Shown here in pieces: positions 11,663-21,874 of a stretch of 64,000 bases of DNA (the first letter of the stretch is position 1; each line of letters begins with the position of its first letter). Origin of the DNA: Lathyrus oleraceus (Eukaryota; Streptophyta; Magnoliopsida; Fabales; Fabaceae); contig NC_066579.1 in the NCBI RefSeq assembly GCF_024323335.1, positions 242,789,068 through 242,853,067 of the forward strand, in the 5' to 3' direction. The translations under genes and the position numbers were made by a program. Below the pieces are notes generated by a model, which saw nothing but the letters and a program-made list of their open reading frames with translations, had not been told where the DNA came from and did not search any database.

Positions 11663-12843
11663 TGTTGATTCTAAGTGTTGGCAGCAATTTTGGTAAAACA
11701 AAGAGTGTTCACAAGATGTTATGTGTGATGTCTTAACATAAGATATCCTATGTACCTGCTGGAGTTCAAGAACATGTTCATGCAGGATTGTTTCAGAATG
11801 CCACATACAATGACAAGGCTTCTGATATTGGATGTACCTGTTGGATCTTAAATGAAAGACATGTTCATGCAGGATTGTTTCAGATGACATACACAAGGTC
11901 ATGGCATCTGATATGGCTGTACCTGCTGGAAGTTATAAAAGGAATTATTGGATTATGCAGGATTTTTCTAGGATGTCAGACCCGATGTCATGACATCTTG
12001 TACACAGAACATTCAGTATGAATGTCTGGTGTTTTGTGATTGCATAATTAATGGCAATCTTTGTATGATTAAAGATATGATTAGCTGGCGCATTCAATCA
12101 TGGATTACAACCAGATTTACTTATTTTCCAAGGAGATCTAACCAGCTGTTATAAAAATATTTGATTGGAAAATAGATTTAGGGTTTTCAATATGTCCAAG
12201 CTCAGCTGAAAGCTTCTATAAAAAGGGACTTAGAAAACCTGTTTGAACACACAACCAATACTAAGCGAAATATAGAGAGAGAGCTAGGGTTTGTGTCTGT
12301 TTAGTCATAAGACTTATAGGTCATTCAAGTCATCCATTGATGATTGAATTGGACTGATTTGTGGTTGTAATTTGTCACTCTAAAGCTATTAAGCAAGAGT
12401 GTGTGTCTTCTTGATCAAAGATGTGAAGCAAGATCAAGAGTGTGTCTTCTTGATTGAAACTGTGAAGTAAAATCAAGAGTGTGTAATTGAAAAGTATTTT
12501 CTTTTCACAAGGGATTGTTGTTTAAAATCACTGGTGTGTGATTGTAGGGAAGTGAGTGGGTTCTCATATCTAAGAGTGCTTAGGTAGAAATTGCACGGGT
12601 AGAGATTAGGTGAGAAATACTGTAACTTGTTGAAGTGTACGGAGAGTCTTTGAACTAATTCTATTTTAGTGAATTTCCTTCCTGGCTTGGTAGCCCCCAG
12701 ACGTAGGTGAGTTGCACCGAACTGGGTTAACAATTGCTTGTGTTATTTGCTTTACCATTCTGTATTTTTTATCCATTGTGTGTTAACAGATATTAGTGTC
12801 ATGACATTACCTTCGACATCTCATATCTGATACCAGAATTTCA
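11663..12843 (+). mobile_element. Ty1/copia-like solo LTR (1181 bp)
   Basis: The insertion starts TGTTGATTCTAAGTG and ends CAGAATTTCA, and is flanked by the 5-bp duplication CCTCT (11658-11662 and 12844-12848). The uninterrupted ORF1 of M lacks it, which proves the borders. A sense TATA box, AT-rich composition and TG...CA ends mark it as an LTR. No internal coding region is present, so it is a solo LTR left by LTR-LTR recombination. Lineage is uncertain; the length and the repeated gtcatgacat and gttcatgcaggattgtttcag motifs would fit a SIRE/Maximus-like copia element. Confidence 0.85.
12217..12224 (+). promoter_or_regulatory. TATA box of the solo copia-like LTR
   Basis: TATAAAAA in the context cttctataaaaagggactta, typical of plant LTR core promoters. 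A weaker candidate (ttataaaagg) lies near 11934-11943. This gives the LTR the same orientation as P. Confidence 0.6.
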
Positions 12844-13757
12844 CCTCTCATTGGTACACAAGGAGGAATTAACTACAACCCTGCTTTGGCTCATCGTCAA
12901 CTTGGGTTCCCCTTAAGAGATAAACCTAATAACATGTTGTTAGAAGGTCTTTTATATAAAGAGGGTAAAGATCCCCAACATTTGAAGCAGAAGATTGTGC
13001 ATGCTTGGCATAATGTGCATAAGAAAGGAAGATTCGAGCTTGGTCCATGCAATTGTATAGCTTTGGAAGCTTACACTCTTTGGGTGAAGAAGAGAGCTTT
13101 GGAATTGAATATGCCTTATCCTTGTGAAAGATCTATATTTATGGTTGTGGTTGAGCCATTAACTCTCCCTAACCAAGATATAAAGGAGTTGGAAGACGCA
13201 CTCACCAAGATGAAGCGAGAGAAGGATATGTGGGAAGAGCGATTCCATGCCTTGAACAAAAAGCATGAAGAGTTGTAGCTTGAGTCTAAGGACAAAGATG
13301 CACTTATTGTGCAACTTGAAGACCGAGTCACGAAGAGAAAGAGTGAGCCGGAGGTTTCATCTTCCAGCATGCCTCAACCTTCCGTTGCTTGGAAGAAGAT
13401 TATTGACCAGCTTGTCCTCGAGAAGACTCAGATGAAGGTTTCTTTTGAGTCAGAGATCCGATGCATTCGAAGGAAGTATGCGCCTACAGCCAGATCTTCT
13501 GACATTGTTGTTAGGGATTCTTAGGATGATTATTCTCCTTTTCTCTTGTATTTTGTATTTCGGTTTCTGAAATTATACTCAGTGCAATCCTTCCAATTAT
13601 ATAAATAAAAGATATTTTTATGGTCATATCAAATTGTTGCAATTATTGTTAAAAAATATAGATATTTGCAAATAAAATGGCAAGTTCCTTGAAAATAAAA
13701 ACAATCAATCATTGCATTTCATGCATCATTTGCATAAACAGGTTTCTCTTTCACCAG

Positions 13758-14340
13758 ATGTCTCATTGGTGTTTCTTTTGTGCTTCAGCCAAGCTGACTC
13801 GTCGGTACAATACTCGCGCCAATCACTCCAGAATTATGGAACATCTAGAGCAAGAGAATAGAGATTTGAAAAAGGAGATCGCCCACCTGACTGCCGTGGT
13901 GGAGTCAGTTCTAGCTGCACAGAGCCAGTCTGCTCCAACGCCTGCAACTCCTTCTCCTTAGAGGATTTTTATTTCAGAGGTGGCTACCTCTACTGTTCTC
14001 GCAAATACCGCTTATTTCGCGCCTGCCGGATTCCCGTGGGGAATGCCTCCGATCAACCCTTCTTTAGAGGAAAAGGAGATGACTAAGATTTTCCTGAAGA
14101 CCCTTAGCTCATTTTATTATGAGAAGATAATCGCCAATGCCCCCAGTGATTTTACCGAAATGGTAAATATGGGGATGAGGCTAGAAGAAGGTGTCAGAGA
14201 AGGACAGTTGTCTAAGGAGGAAGTATCGTCCAGCAAGAGATATGGCATCAGTTTTGGTAAGAATAAGGATAATGAAACCAATGCAATTTCCAGTGGGAGG
14301 CAGAGAAGGCCTCAGATCAGAAGAAGTCGACCATCCCATC
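13758..14340 (+). pseudogene. Truncated gag of P
   Basis: Gag forms the virus-like particle. The start M-S-H-W-C-F-F-C-A-S-A-K-L aligns with the M gag start at 57257. The N-terminal coiled-coil-like stretch (E-H-L-E-Q-E-N-R-D-L-K-K-E) is followed by an A/P/S-rich part and a TAG stop at 13959-13961. The text then jumps from G-M-P-P directly to S-L-E-E-K-E-M-T-K-I-F, so about 600 bp of the central gag domain present in M are missing. The frame ends at 14340 where the E LTR begins. The zinc knuckle and the protease gene are absent on both sides of E. Confidence 0.85.
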
Positions 14341-14639
14341 TGTCGCAACTTGCGAAAAACACAACCGGCGAAAAAAGAAATGACAGAAGAGTCGCCACCG
14401 TGCGTTATTTATCCCAAAGGAGGGAAAGGAAATGCTCGAAGTAAATCTGGAGAAAGGAAAGGAAAAGACAAGGTCTCGCAACCAAATCTTCGGTTCGGGA
14501 GTCGATTATGCGAAGGGAAGGTATTAGCACCCCTACGCATCCGTAGTACTCTACGGGATCCACTCTTGTTGTTCTTGTCTAAAGGATGTGTGTTTATCTA
14601 ATGTACTATTTATTAAAAGAAAGGTCAAAAGAAAATGAC

Positions 14640-15030
14640 TCGCACGGATGTCGCATCCACTGCATACGTATCTCATCTAGATATGAGAATCAGAGTCTTC
14701 GTAGCTCGGCTAACTATGGGTTAAAGAGAAGTGTGCTCGCTAAGACATCGTGTCTTATGCCTATGTATCTCATCGGGAATGAGAATCAGAGCAAAACGTA
14801 GTTCAACTAACTACGGGAACAAGGGTCTCGATTGCAACTAGGGCAAGAGAAATGGGAGCTCTCGATCGCAACGAGGGCAAGAGAAAAGAATCGCAACGAG
14901 GGCGAAAGAAAACAAGGATTAGTTGTTAGTTGCCAGTCAAACTCGGTAAGACATCGCATCTTGTGCCTACGTATCTCATCTGAACATGAGAATCAGAATT
15001 GCCGTAGTTCGGCTACATTGGGGTTGCCAT
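14640..15030. repeat. Imperfect sub-repeats in the E LTR
   Basis: Three diverged copies of a segment with tacgtatctcatc ... atgagaatcag (near 14665, 14762 and 14965), plus three short repeats of gcaacgagggcaagagaa (14830-14915). This is internal LTR structure without a known role. Confidence 0.7.
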
Positions 15031-15446
15031 CTGAACATGGACTTACAAAGGAGGACACCAATTGTGTTAAAGGAAAGGGGGCAATGTGTTCACGTCCTAG
15101 CAGCAGGTGTCGCAGCTCGCTGAATCGAGTCTTAGGCAGTTACCTCTTTGCAATAGGATGGACTAACATGCCACATGATCGGAGACCCACGGAAGGTCTA
15201 AAAGAATGGGGAAGCTCTTCCCTAGAGTTGTCATAAAATGTGGACCTGAGTGTTAGGATTTACAAATGGGAACATCTACCTAATGTTAGCATGCAAAGAA
15301 TGAGGGAATACTACCTATGTTATCATACAAAAGGATATGGGAATCCTACCTATGTTATCATACAAAGGGTTCTACCTAATGGGTGCTACCTAAACGGAAC
15401 AAGAATCGACGAATGGAGCAAGGAGAGGAACCAAGGGTAAGGGTTG

Positions 15447-15555
15447 ATGGCGAGGCACGAAGCAATCGACTTACAAGAGGTAGATGGCGATGCTAGAAGC
15501 AATCGACTTACAAGAGAAATGGCGATGCATGAAGCAATCGACTTACAAAAGGATG
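15447..15555. repeat. Three ~36-bp repeats in the E LTR
   Basis: Three adjacent copies of a unit containing gaagcaatcgacttacaaga. The same set occurs inverted at about 20885-20995 and 36840-36945, which marks the inverted LTR pieces of complex E. Confidence 0.8.
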
Positions 15556-18500
15556 GATGAATACGTGCTGGTTTTGTTAAGTTTGGAAAATGATTACTCG
15601 ATGTTGGATCGAGGTTTTGATCTTGTTTTGAAATGGTTATCGGATGTTCATTTTAATTCTTGTATTAACAGATCAATAAAGAATGAAAGAATAAACATTA
15701 TACACTTCATGGGAGAGGGGTACATTTGTTATGAATAGGGATTGTTCATGGCAATCAAACGAATAAAAATATATGCCTCATACATCATACAAGTAGGCAA
15801 CAATTAATCAAACAGATAAGATATAAACAAGTATATGATCAAATCAAATAATCAAAGAATGAAATGAATGAGCATTAGACAATGCATGATAAGTATAAAC
15901 ATGTTAAACAATCAAACAATAGAAGCATGGATTAAAGAAACAAGTATAAAAAATATCAGATGAATCAGACAGGTGAAACTATGCACACAAAGGATCACTG
16001 AATAATTTAATCGGGAAATGATGCAAGGATCAAATAAAATCAAGATGAGAGGCCTCTAATACATGGCCTATGAGATGAACAAGGGATGATCAAAAGATCT
16101 CTTTAATTGCCATAAGCACTCCCTAAGTCAAACATCAATCATAGAAAAGTCAACCGAAAAGTCAAGTCAACTTAAAAATTATCAAATAAATAGTAAATTA
16201 ATCAAGAAAATTATGAAAAACTAAAGTAATTTAGGTGGGGTCAGGACATCATCATCCCCCAAAAAGATTTTAAAAATAACGAGAATTGGTTATTGAATTA
16301 ATTGAAATAAAACAGAAGTCAAATGAAAAGTCAACCAAGCAAACTAGGTCAAAAATAAATCCAAAATAAATTGAAAATGGGAAATCAAATTCCAAAAAAA
16401 GGTCAAGTTGACCATGAGACATTGGTCAACCCTCATCCCAAAAATCAGAAATTAAAAATAATTCTAAGTTATGAAAATAAAATAAATGAAAAAATGTGTG
16501 TCAAAATGAACTATTTGAAATAAATAATTGAAATAAAACATTAACTTTAAATAAATATGGAAATAAAAAATAAAAAAAATTAAATAAAACATTAAGAAAT
16601 GTGAAAAATATTTTTTGGTATTTTTATGAATAAATAAAATATTTTTATGAATTAAAAACAAAAACAACAAAAAATAATGGAAATAAAAAAATGAAAGAGA
16701 AAATAAATGAATAAATAGTAATGATGGGCCAGATGGGTGGTGTCAACAGCAACGGTGCAGGGCCCGGTCCAGGAAACTAACGTGTGACATGAATAAAATG
16801 TAGCATTTTAAAAACTCATGTGAACATATCAATTGGTCATGCTGTTGTTTAAGTCATATGAGACAAAAAACGAGGTGGACGGACCAAATCAAGGCCAGCG
16901 CGCGTGATCCAGCGGTTGCGGAGCGTGCCACGTAAGCTCTCTTTCATGAATCCAATGGAAAACATTAACAGCCATGCAAATGAAAGAAAAACGCGACGTA
17001 CACAACCCATTTCTTCCATTTTCCAACCAACATAACTCATGCTACAGGGCTCCAAATGAGATGATGTAAAAAACAAAGTTTAAGTTTGAAACGAGTAGAC
17101 CACAATGGTATCTTGTTTTGTTAAAAATAGTGACTTGAACATAGAGAAAAGTAAACAACAAGGGGGCTTCATGCACCCGAATTCAACAAAAAATTTAACA
17201 ACACAAACTTAAGTTCAACAATAATGTCTCATGGTGAGGACTTTACAAGCATGCACAACATCTCATTAACATGAAAAAAAACATGGAACAAGCATGACAT
17301 AATGGAAAAGTAAGCATGGTAAAGGCATGATAGTTATGAATAAGCATGGCAATGGTATGAACAACATGATGAATAAACATGGCAAGCATAGAAAAACAGT
17401 AATGAACAAGTCAAAGAATGCTTACCTAGTGGATGAAAGGTCCACTACCCCTTTAAGATGGAGGGATGGAAGGAAAATGAGATGCTTATGCTTTGAGAAC
17501 TTTGCCTTGCTTGCTCTTGCTCTGAACTTTTGCAGCCACTACCACTTCAGATTAGGGTTTTAGAAGCTTAAGTATGTAAGATTAAAGTGTTTCAAATGGG
17601 CTTAGATGTATGGTTTGGTTTATGTGCATAATGAACAAAAAATGTGTAAAAGTGAGGTGTATGAGTAAACTCTAATTGTAGCAAAACTTAAGTGAGTGAG
17701 ACCAAAAGCAAATGGCCAAATGAGGAAATGCAAGGGCTGACCTTTTTTTGTGGTCTGACTTGGTTGTTTGGTTACATCATAAAAATAGTCCAACAGGGTG
17801 ACTTTAAGGCTTTATAACTTGATGATTACATGTCCAAATGGCAAGGTAGTGCAAACAGTAGAAAGAGGGTATGGAGGTTAACACTTTTCATGTTGAACAC
17901 AAATTGAAATGATGAGTGGAAAGAGGTGAAAAATGGCCATAAAGTTCAGGTCTCATAGCTGCAGAATGGTTGGGCCAGTTTGACCTAAATGCTGTCAAAA
18001 AATTCAGTCTATGATACCAACTTTAGATGAGTGTATCTTTCAAACCAATGATCTAAATGGGATGATTCCAAAAGGATGTGAAAGAGGACATAGCAAGGTA
18101 CAACTGTCATGAATAAAATATTTTCAAAAGATGCCTTGAAGTGCATGAAATCTGGCCCATAACAAATCTTGAAGATTTTGGACTTAGAAAATTTTCTAAG
18201 TGTCTTCAAATAATGTCTTACTTTGACCAAGCATAACTTTCTCAATTTTAATCCAAATGAAACAAACTTTATATCTCTAGAAAGATTGGAACAAGAGGAA
18301 CAACTTTCATGTTGGAAAAAGTTTCAAATGGAGCTTGCATCTTGATGGAATATGGGCTTAAAATGGGTGCAAAAATCATAAAAACTTGTCCTAAATGGAA
18401 AGTCAACTATTTTCAAATTTAGTAACTTTTGAAACTCCTGATTAAATGATGAACCCATGATCCAAACTTGATTAAATTTCAATGTAGGCTCCCTTAGGCA

Positions 18501-19185
18501 TAAATTTTGAGATTCCACTTTCAAAATGTCAGGAGTTGACTTTTCTGGCGCCACAGTTGACTTTTCCCAATCTGTCTGATTCCCGATTCCATTGATCAAT
18601 TGAAGCACCTCTAGCTCAAATAAAGAGCTGATTTTTTGTATGTAGACCCTTGTGGACATATGGAGGGCCATGGAGATGAGTTTCACCCAAGGAATCAGAA
18701 ATAAACCAATTTTATACCAAACCCTAGTTTTAGGGCAAAATGATCAAGAACTGATTGCACTGACTGCCAATGGATCTTTCTGAGATAATTGTGGATTTTC
18801 ATAGGCCAAGATGCCTCTCTAATCATGAAATGAATGAGCCCCCTTTTCTTCCCACCAAGCATTTCCTGTTGCAGATAGCCATGAAACCCTAATTTCTGAT
18901 TAAATGCAGATGCATACTCTGAGAGCTCTGAATCTTCCACTGATGAACTGTAGACCACCATAAGATACCTGGACCACCTTGAGACTTGTATATTCGAAGA
19001 ATGAAGTTCAATTCTTAATCTTTCTTTGTGTGGGCTCCTTCTGTTAAGGAGTGTGCAATCAAACCCTAATTTCCAAGTCACTAATGCAGTATGCAATGAG
19101 TATGACCTAGTATGATGCTAATGCAGTGTGAAACAAAATCCCTTGCATCCAGGAAAAAATGAAGGGTAAATTTTGGGGTATTACA

Positions 19186-20538
19186 GCTGCCCCTATTTAA
19201 TCAACTAGAGACCCGAAAGGAAGGCAGCAGTGGCTTTCGCACTTTCGAGGTATCAAGGGATTGAATACAATAAAAACCCAGAGATTTACACTGAAGTGAA
19301 GTGTAGTAACAATGCCTGTCAGAATCGGCAAAGAGGTAATCTTGAAAAAGAATCCGTCTGGTACGGTGAGAATCGGTCTAAACACCGAAAAAGGAATGTT
19401 AGCTTGAATACCAAAATAAATGGTAGTACAAAAATAGACATGGCCTGATTGCCGCTCATCAGTTTGAATACTGGAAATGACTTCGATATGAGCATTAGAA
19501 GATACGAGATTATCAAACATCGGTCTGAGCACCGGGAAACTGGTCTGAATGCCACTTCGGTCTGAATACAGGAAAACTGGCCTGAATGCCACAAGTTGCA
19601 TCGACCTGAACATCGGAAACTTCTTCGATCTGAACATCGGAAAATTAGCCTGAATGCCACTTCGGTCTGGATACCAGAAACTTGGCCTGAATGCCACTTC
19701 TGTCTGAATACCGGGAAATTTGGTCTGAATGCCACTTCGGTCTAAATACCGGAAAAATTTGGCCTGAATGCCACTTCGGTCTGAATACCGGAAAAATGAC
19801 CTGAATGCCACTTCGGTCTGGATACCGGAAACTGGCCTGAATGGCACTTCGGTCTGAATACCGAAAAACTGGCCTGAATGCCGGAAAATTGGCCTGAATG
19901 CCACAAGTTGTGTCGACCTGAACGTCGGAAACTTCTTCGATATGAATATCGGAAAACTGGCCTGAATGCCACTTCGGTTTGAATATCGGAAACTGGCCTG
20001 AATGCCACAAGTTGTGTCGACCTGAACGTCAGAAACTTCTTCGATCTGAATATTGAAAAATTTGCCTGAATGCCACTTCGGTCTGAATACCGGAAAAAAT
20101 TTCATGCCTGTCAGCATCGGCAGAACAGGGAACATGATAATTGAGGCGACACGTGGGCTAACGACCTATGCTAGGGATAATAAGTCATGAACAACCTTCA
20201 GTCTGAGTACTGGAAGCAACTTCTGGCTTATCACTTGGGATACCGAGAATGTCGTATGTGTACATGTGTATGTTTGAATTTTTCGATGGCGTAATGCTCC
20301 ATGAAAATGGAAATGCTACGCGATTTGGGAGGATGCAATGCAATATGATTCTACATGCAGGGATGCGAAATGCTGGAAAGAATGCCAAGCCGAGGCAAGG
20401 AATTCTGCCGGGGAAATGATTACAATCTTCTTGACCCAGGTAATGATGTTGGAGATACACAACACAATGAACGCTTTAGGGAAACGACCGGCCACGCGGT
20501 GTTCTGACAATAACAAAAATAAATAAATTACGAAACAC
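19186..20538 (-). repeat. E-family 3' UTR with minisatellite, copy 1
   Basis: The sequence directly after the LTR (gctgcccctatttaatcaac) is, on the minus strand, the polypurine tract that primes plus-strand synthesis. From about 19528 to 20090 there is a minisatellite of about 34-38 bp, with roughly a dozen variant units built on ggcctgaatgccacttcgg and tctgaataccggaaa. All reading frames through it give repetitive peptides that are not real proteins. The undisturbed F target site (ACTTC, 19480-19484) lies in it. Confidence 0.82.
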
Positions 20539-21874
20539 TATGTTTATACTTCTCATGCATTGTCTAATGCTCATTCATTTCATTCTTTGATTATTTGATT
20601 TGATCATATACTTGTTTATATCTTATCTGTTTGATTAACTGTTGCCTACTTGTATGATGTATGAGGCATATATTTTTATTTGTTTGATTGCCATGAACAA
20701 TCCCTATTCATAATAAATGTACCCCTCTCCCATGAAGTGTATAATGTTTATTCTTTCATTCTTTATTCATCTGTTAATACAAGAATTAAAATGAACATCC
20801 GATAACCATTTCAAAACAAGATCAACTCCTCGATCCAACGTCGAGTAATCATTTTCCAAACTTAACAGAACCAACGTGTATTCCTCCATCCTTTTGTAAG
20901 TCGATTGCTTCATGCATCGCCATTTCTCTTGTAAGTCGATTGCTTCTAGCATCGCCATCTACCTCTTGTAAGTCGATTGCTTCGTGCATCGCCATCTACC
21001 CTTACCCCTGGTTCCTCTCCTTGCTCCATTCGTCGATTCTTGTTCCGTTTAGGTAGCACAATTTTTCCGATATTCAGACCGAAGTGGCATTCAGGCCAAA
21101 TTTTTCCGGTATTCAGACCGAAGTGGCATTCAGGCCAAATTTCCCGGTATTCACACCGAAGTGGCATTCGGGCCAAGTTTCTAGTATCTAGACCGATGTG
21201 GCATTCAGGCCAATTTTACGATGTTCAGATCGAAGAAGTTTCCGACGTTCAGGTCGATGCAACTTATGGCATTCAGGCCAGTTTTCCGGTATTCAGACCG
21301 AAGTGGCATTCAGGCCAGTTTCCCGGGGCTCAAACCGATGGTTGATAATCTCGTATCTTCCAATGCTCAAATCGAAGTCATTTCCAGTATTCAAACTGAT
21401 GAGCGGCATTCAGGCCATGTCTATTTTTGTGCTACCTTTTATTTTGGTATTCAAGCTAACATTCCTTTTTCGGTGTTCAGACCGATTCTCACCGTATAAG
21501 ACGGATTCTTTTTCAAGATTACCTCTTTGCCGATTCTGACAGGCATTTTTACTTCACTTCACTTCAGTGTAAATTTCCGGGTTTTTATTGTATTCAATCC
21601 CTTGATACCTCGAAAGTGCGAAAGCCGATGTTGTCTTCCTTTCGGGTCTCTAGTTGATTGAATAGGGGCAACTTTAATACCCCAAAATTTACCCTTCATT
21701 TTTTCCTGGAAGCATGGGATTTTGTTTCACAATGCATTAGCATCATACTAAGTCATACTCATTTCATACTGTATTAGTGACTTGGAAATCAGGGTTTGAT
21801 TGCTCACTCCTTAACAGAAGGAGCCCACACAAAGCAAGACTGAGAATTGAACTTCATTCTCCGAATATACAAGT
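20539..21874 (+). repeat. Inverted E module 1 (LTR piece, 3' UTR, LTR start)
   Basis: 20539-21058 is the reverse complement of LTR sequence at about 15385-15905. 21059-21672 is the reverse complement of the 3' UTR (19186-19797) and ends in a plus-strand polypurine tract (gattgaataggggcaac). 21673-21874 is the start of a plus-oriented LTR (TG now TT at 21673-21674). It ends at an abrupt switch back to minus-oriented LTR sequence. Together it looks like the deleted 3' end of a plus-oriented E element fused to a minus-oriented one. Confidence 0.8.

Larger units (their letters stand above)
10845..13524 (+). pseudogene. Ogre ORF1 of P, split by a solo LTR
   Basis: ORF1 is the extra Ogre gene before gag; its role is unknown (it probably falls in the DUF7745-type family of plant retroelement proteins). 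Exonic parts are 10845-11662 and 12844-13524. Comparison with the M copy shows that the initiator ATG is now ACG at 10845-10847. The long open part (10896-11661) includes P-M-L-E-E-Y-A-H-L-L-G-I-P and G-D-M-Y-F-S-L-H-L-R-N-S. The second half ends in an E/K-rich, probably coiled-coil stretch. An in-frame TAG lies at 13276-13278. The natural stop is TAG at 13522-13524. Start loss, insertion and stop make it non-functional. Confidence 0.85.
14341..19185 (-). repeat. E-family LTR, full length (4845 bp)
   Basis: The left end TGTCGCAACTTGCG abuts P gag, and the right end GGGGTATTACA is followed by a polypurine-type tract on the minus strand, so this is the 3' LTR of a minus-oriented element. The block gagtcgattatgcgaaggg (about 14500) is shared with other Ogre LTRs in the window. 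The last 2.5 kb recur at 21875-24433. AT-rich non-coding sequence; short ORFs within are not genes. The 5-bp flank on the left is CCATC (14336-14340); its partner is missing because the right end was deleted. Confidence 0.82.

Noticed and set aside
15484..15738. Small ORF (84 codons) repeated inverted at 20767-20958
   Set aside because: It is part of the E LTR sub-repeat region, with no similarity to known proteins. The copies reflect inverted LTR pieces.
17327..17563. Conserved small ORF repeated at 22568-22804
   Set aside because: It lies in the E LTR and is conserved only because the LTR segment is tandemly duplicated. The third copy (about 38514) is broken.
19197..20135. A 312-codon open frame on the minus strand, and similar frames at 35352-36085 and 37030-37611
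   Set aside because: They run through the E-family minisatellite, UTR and LTR border, are repetitive in several frames, and match no protein family.
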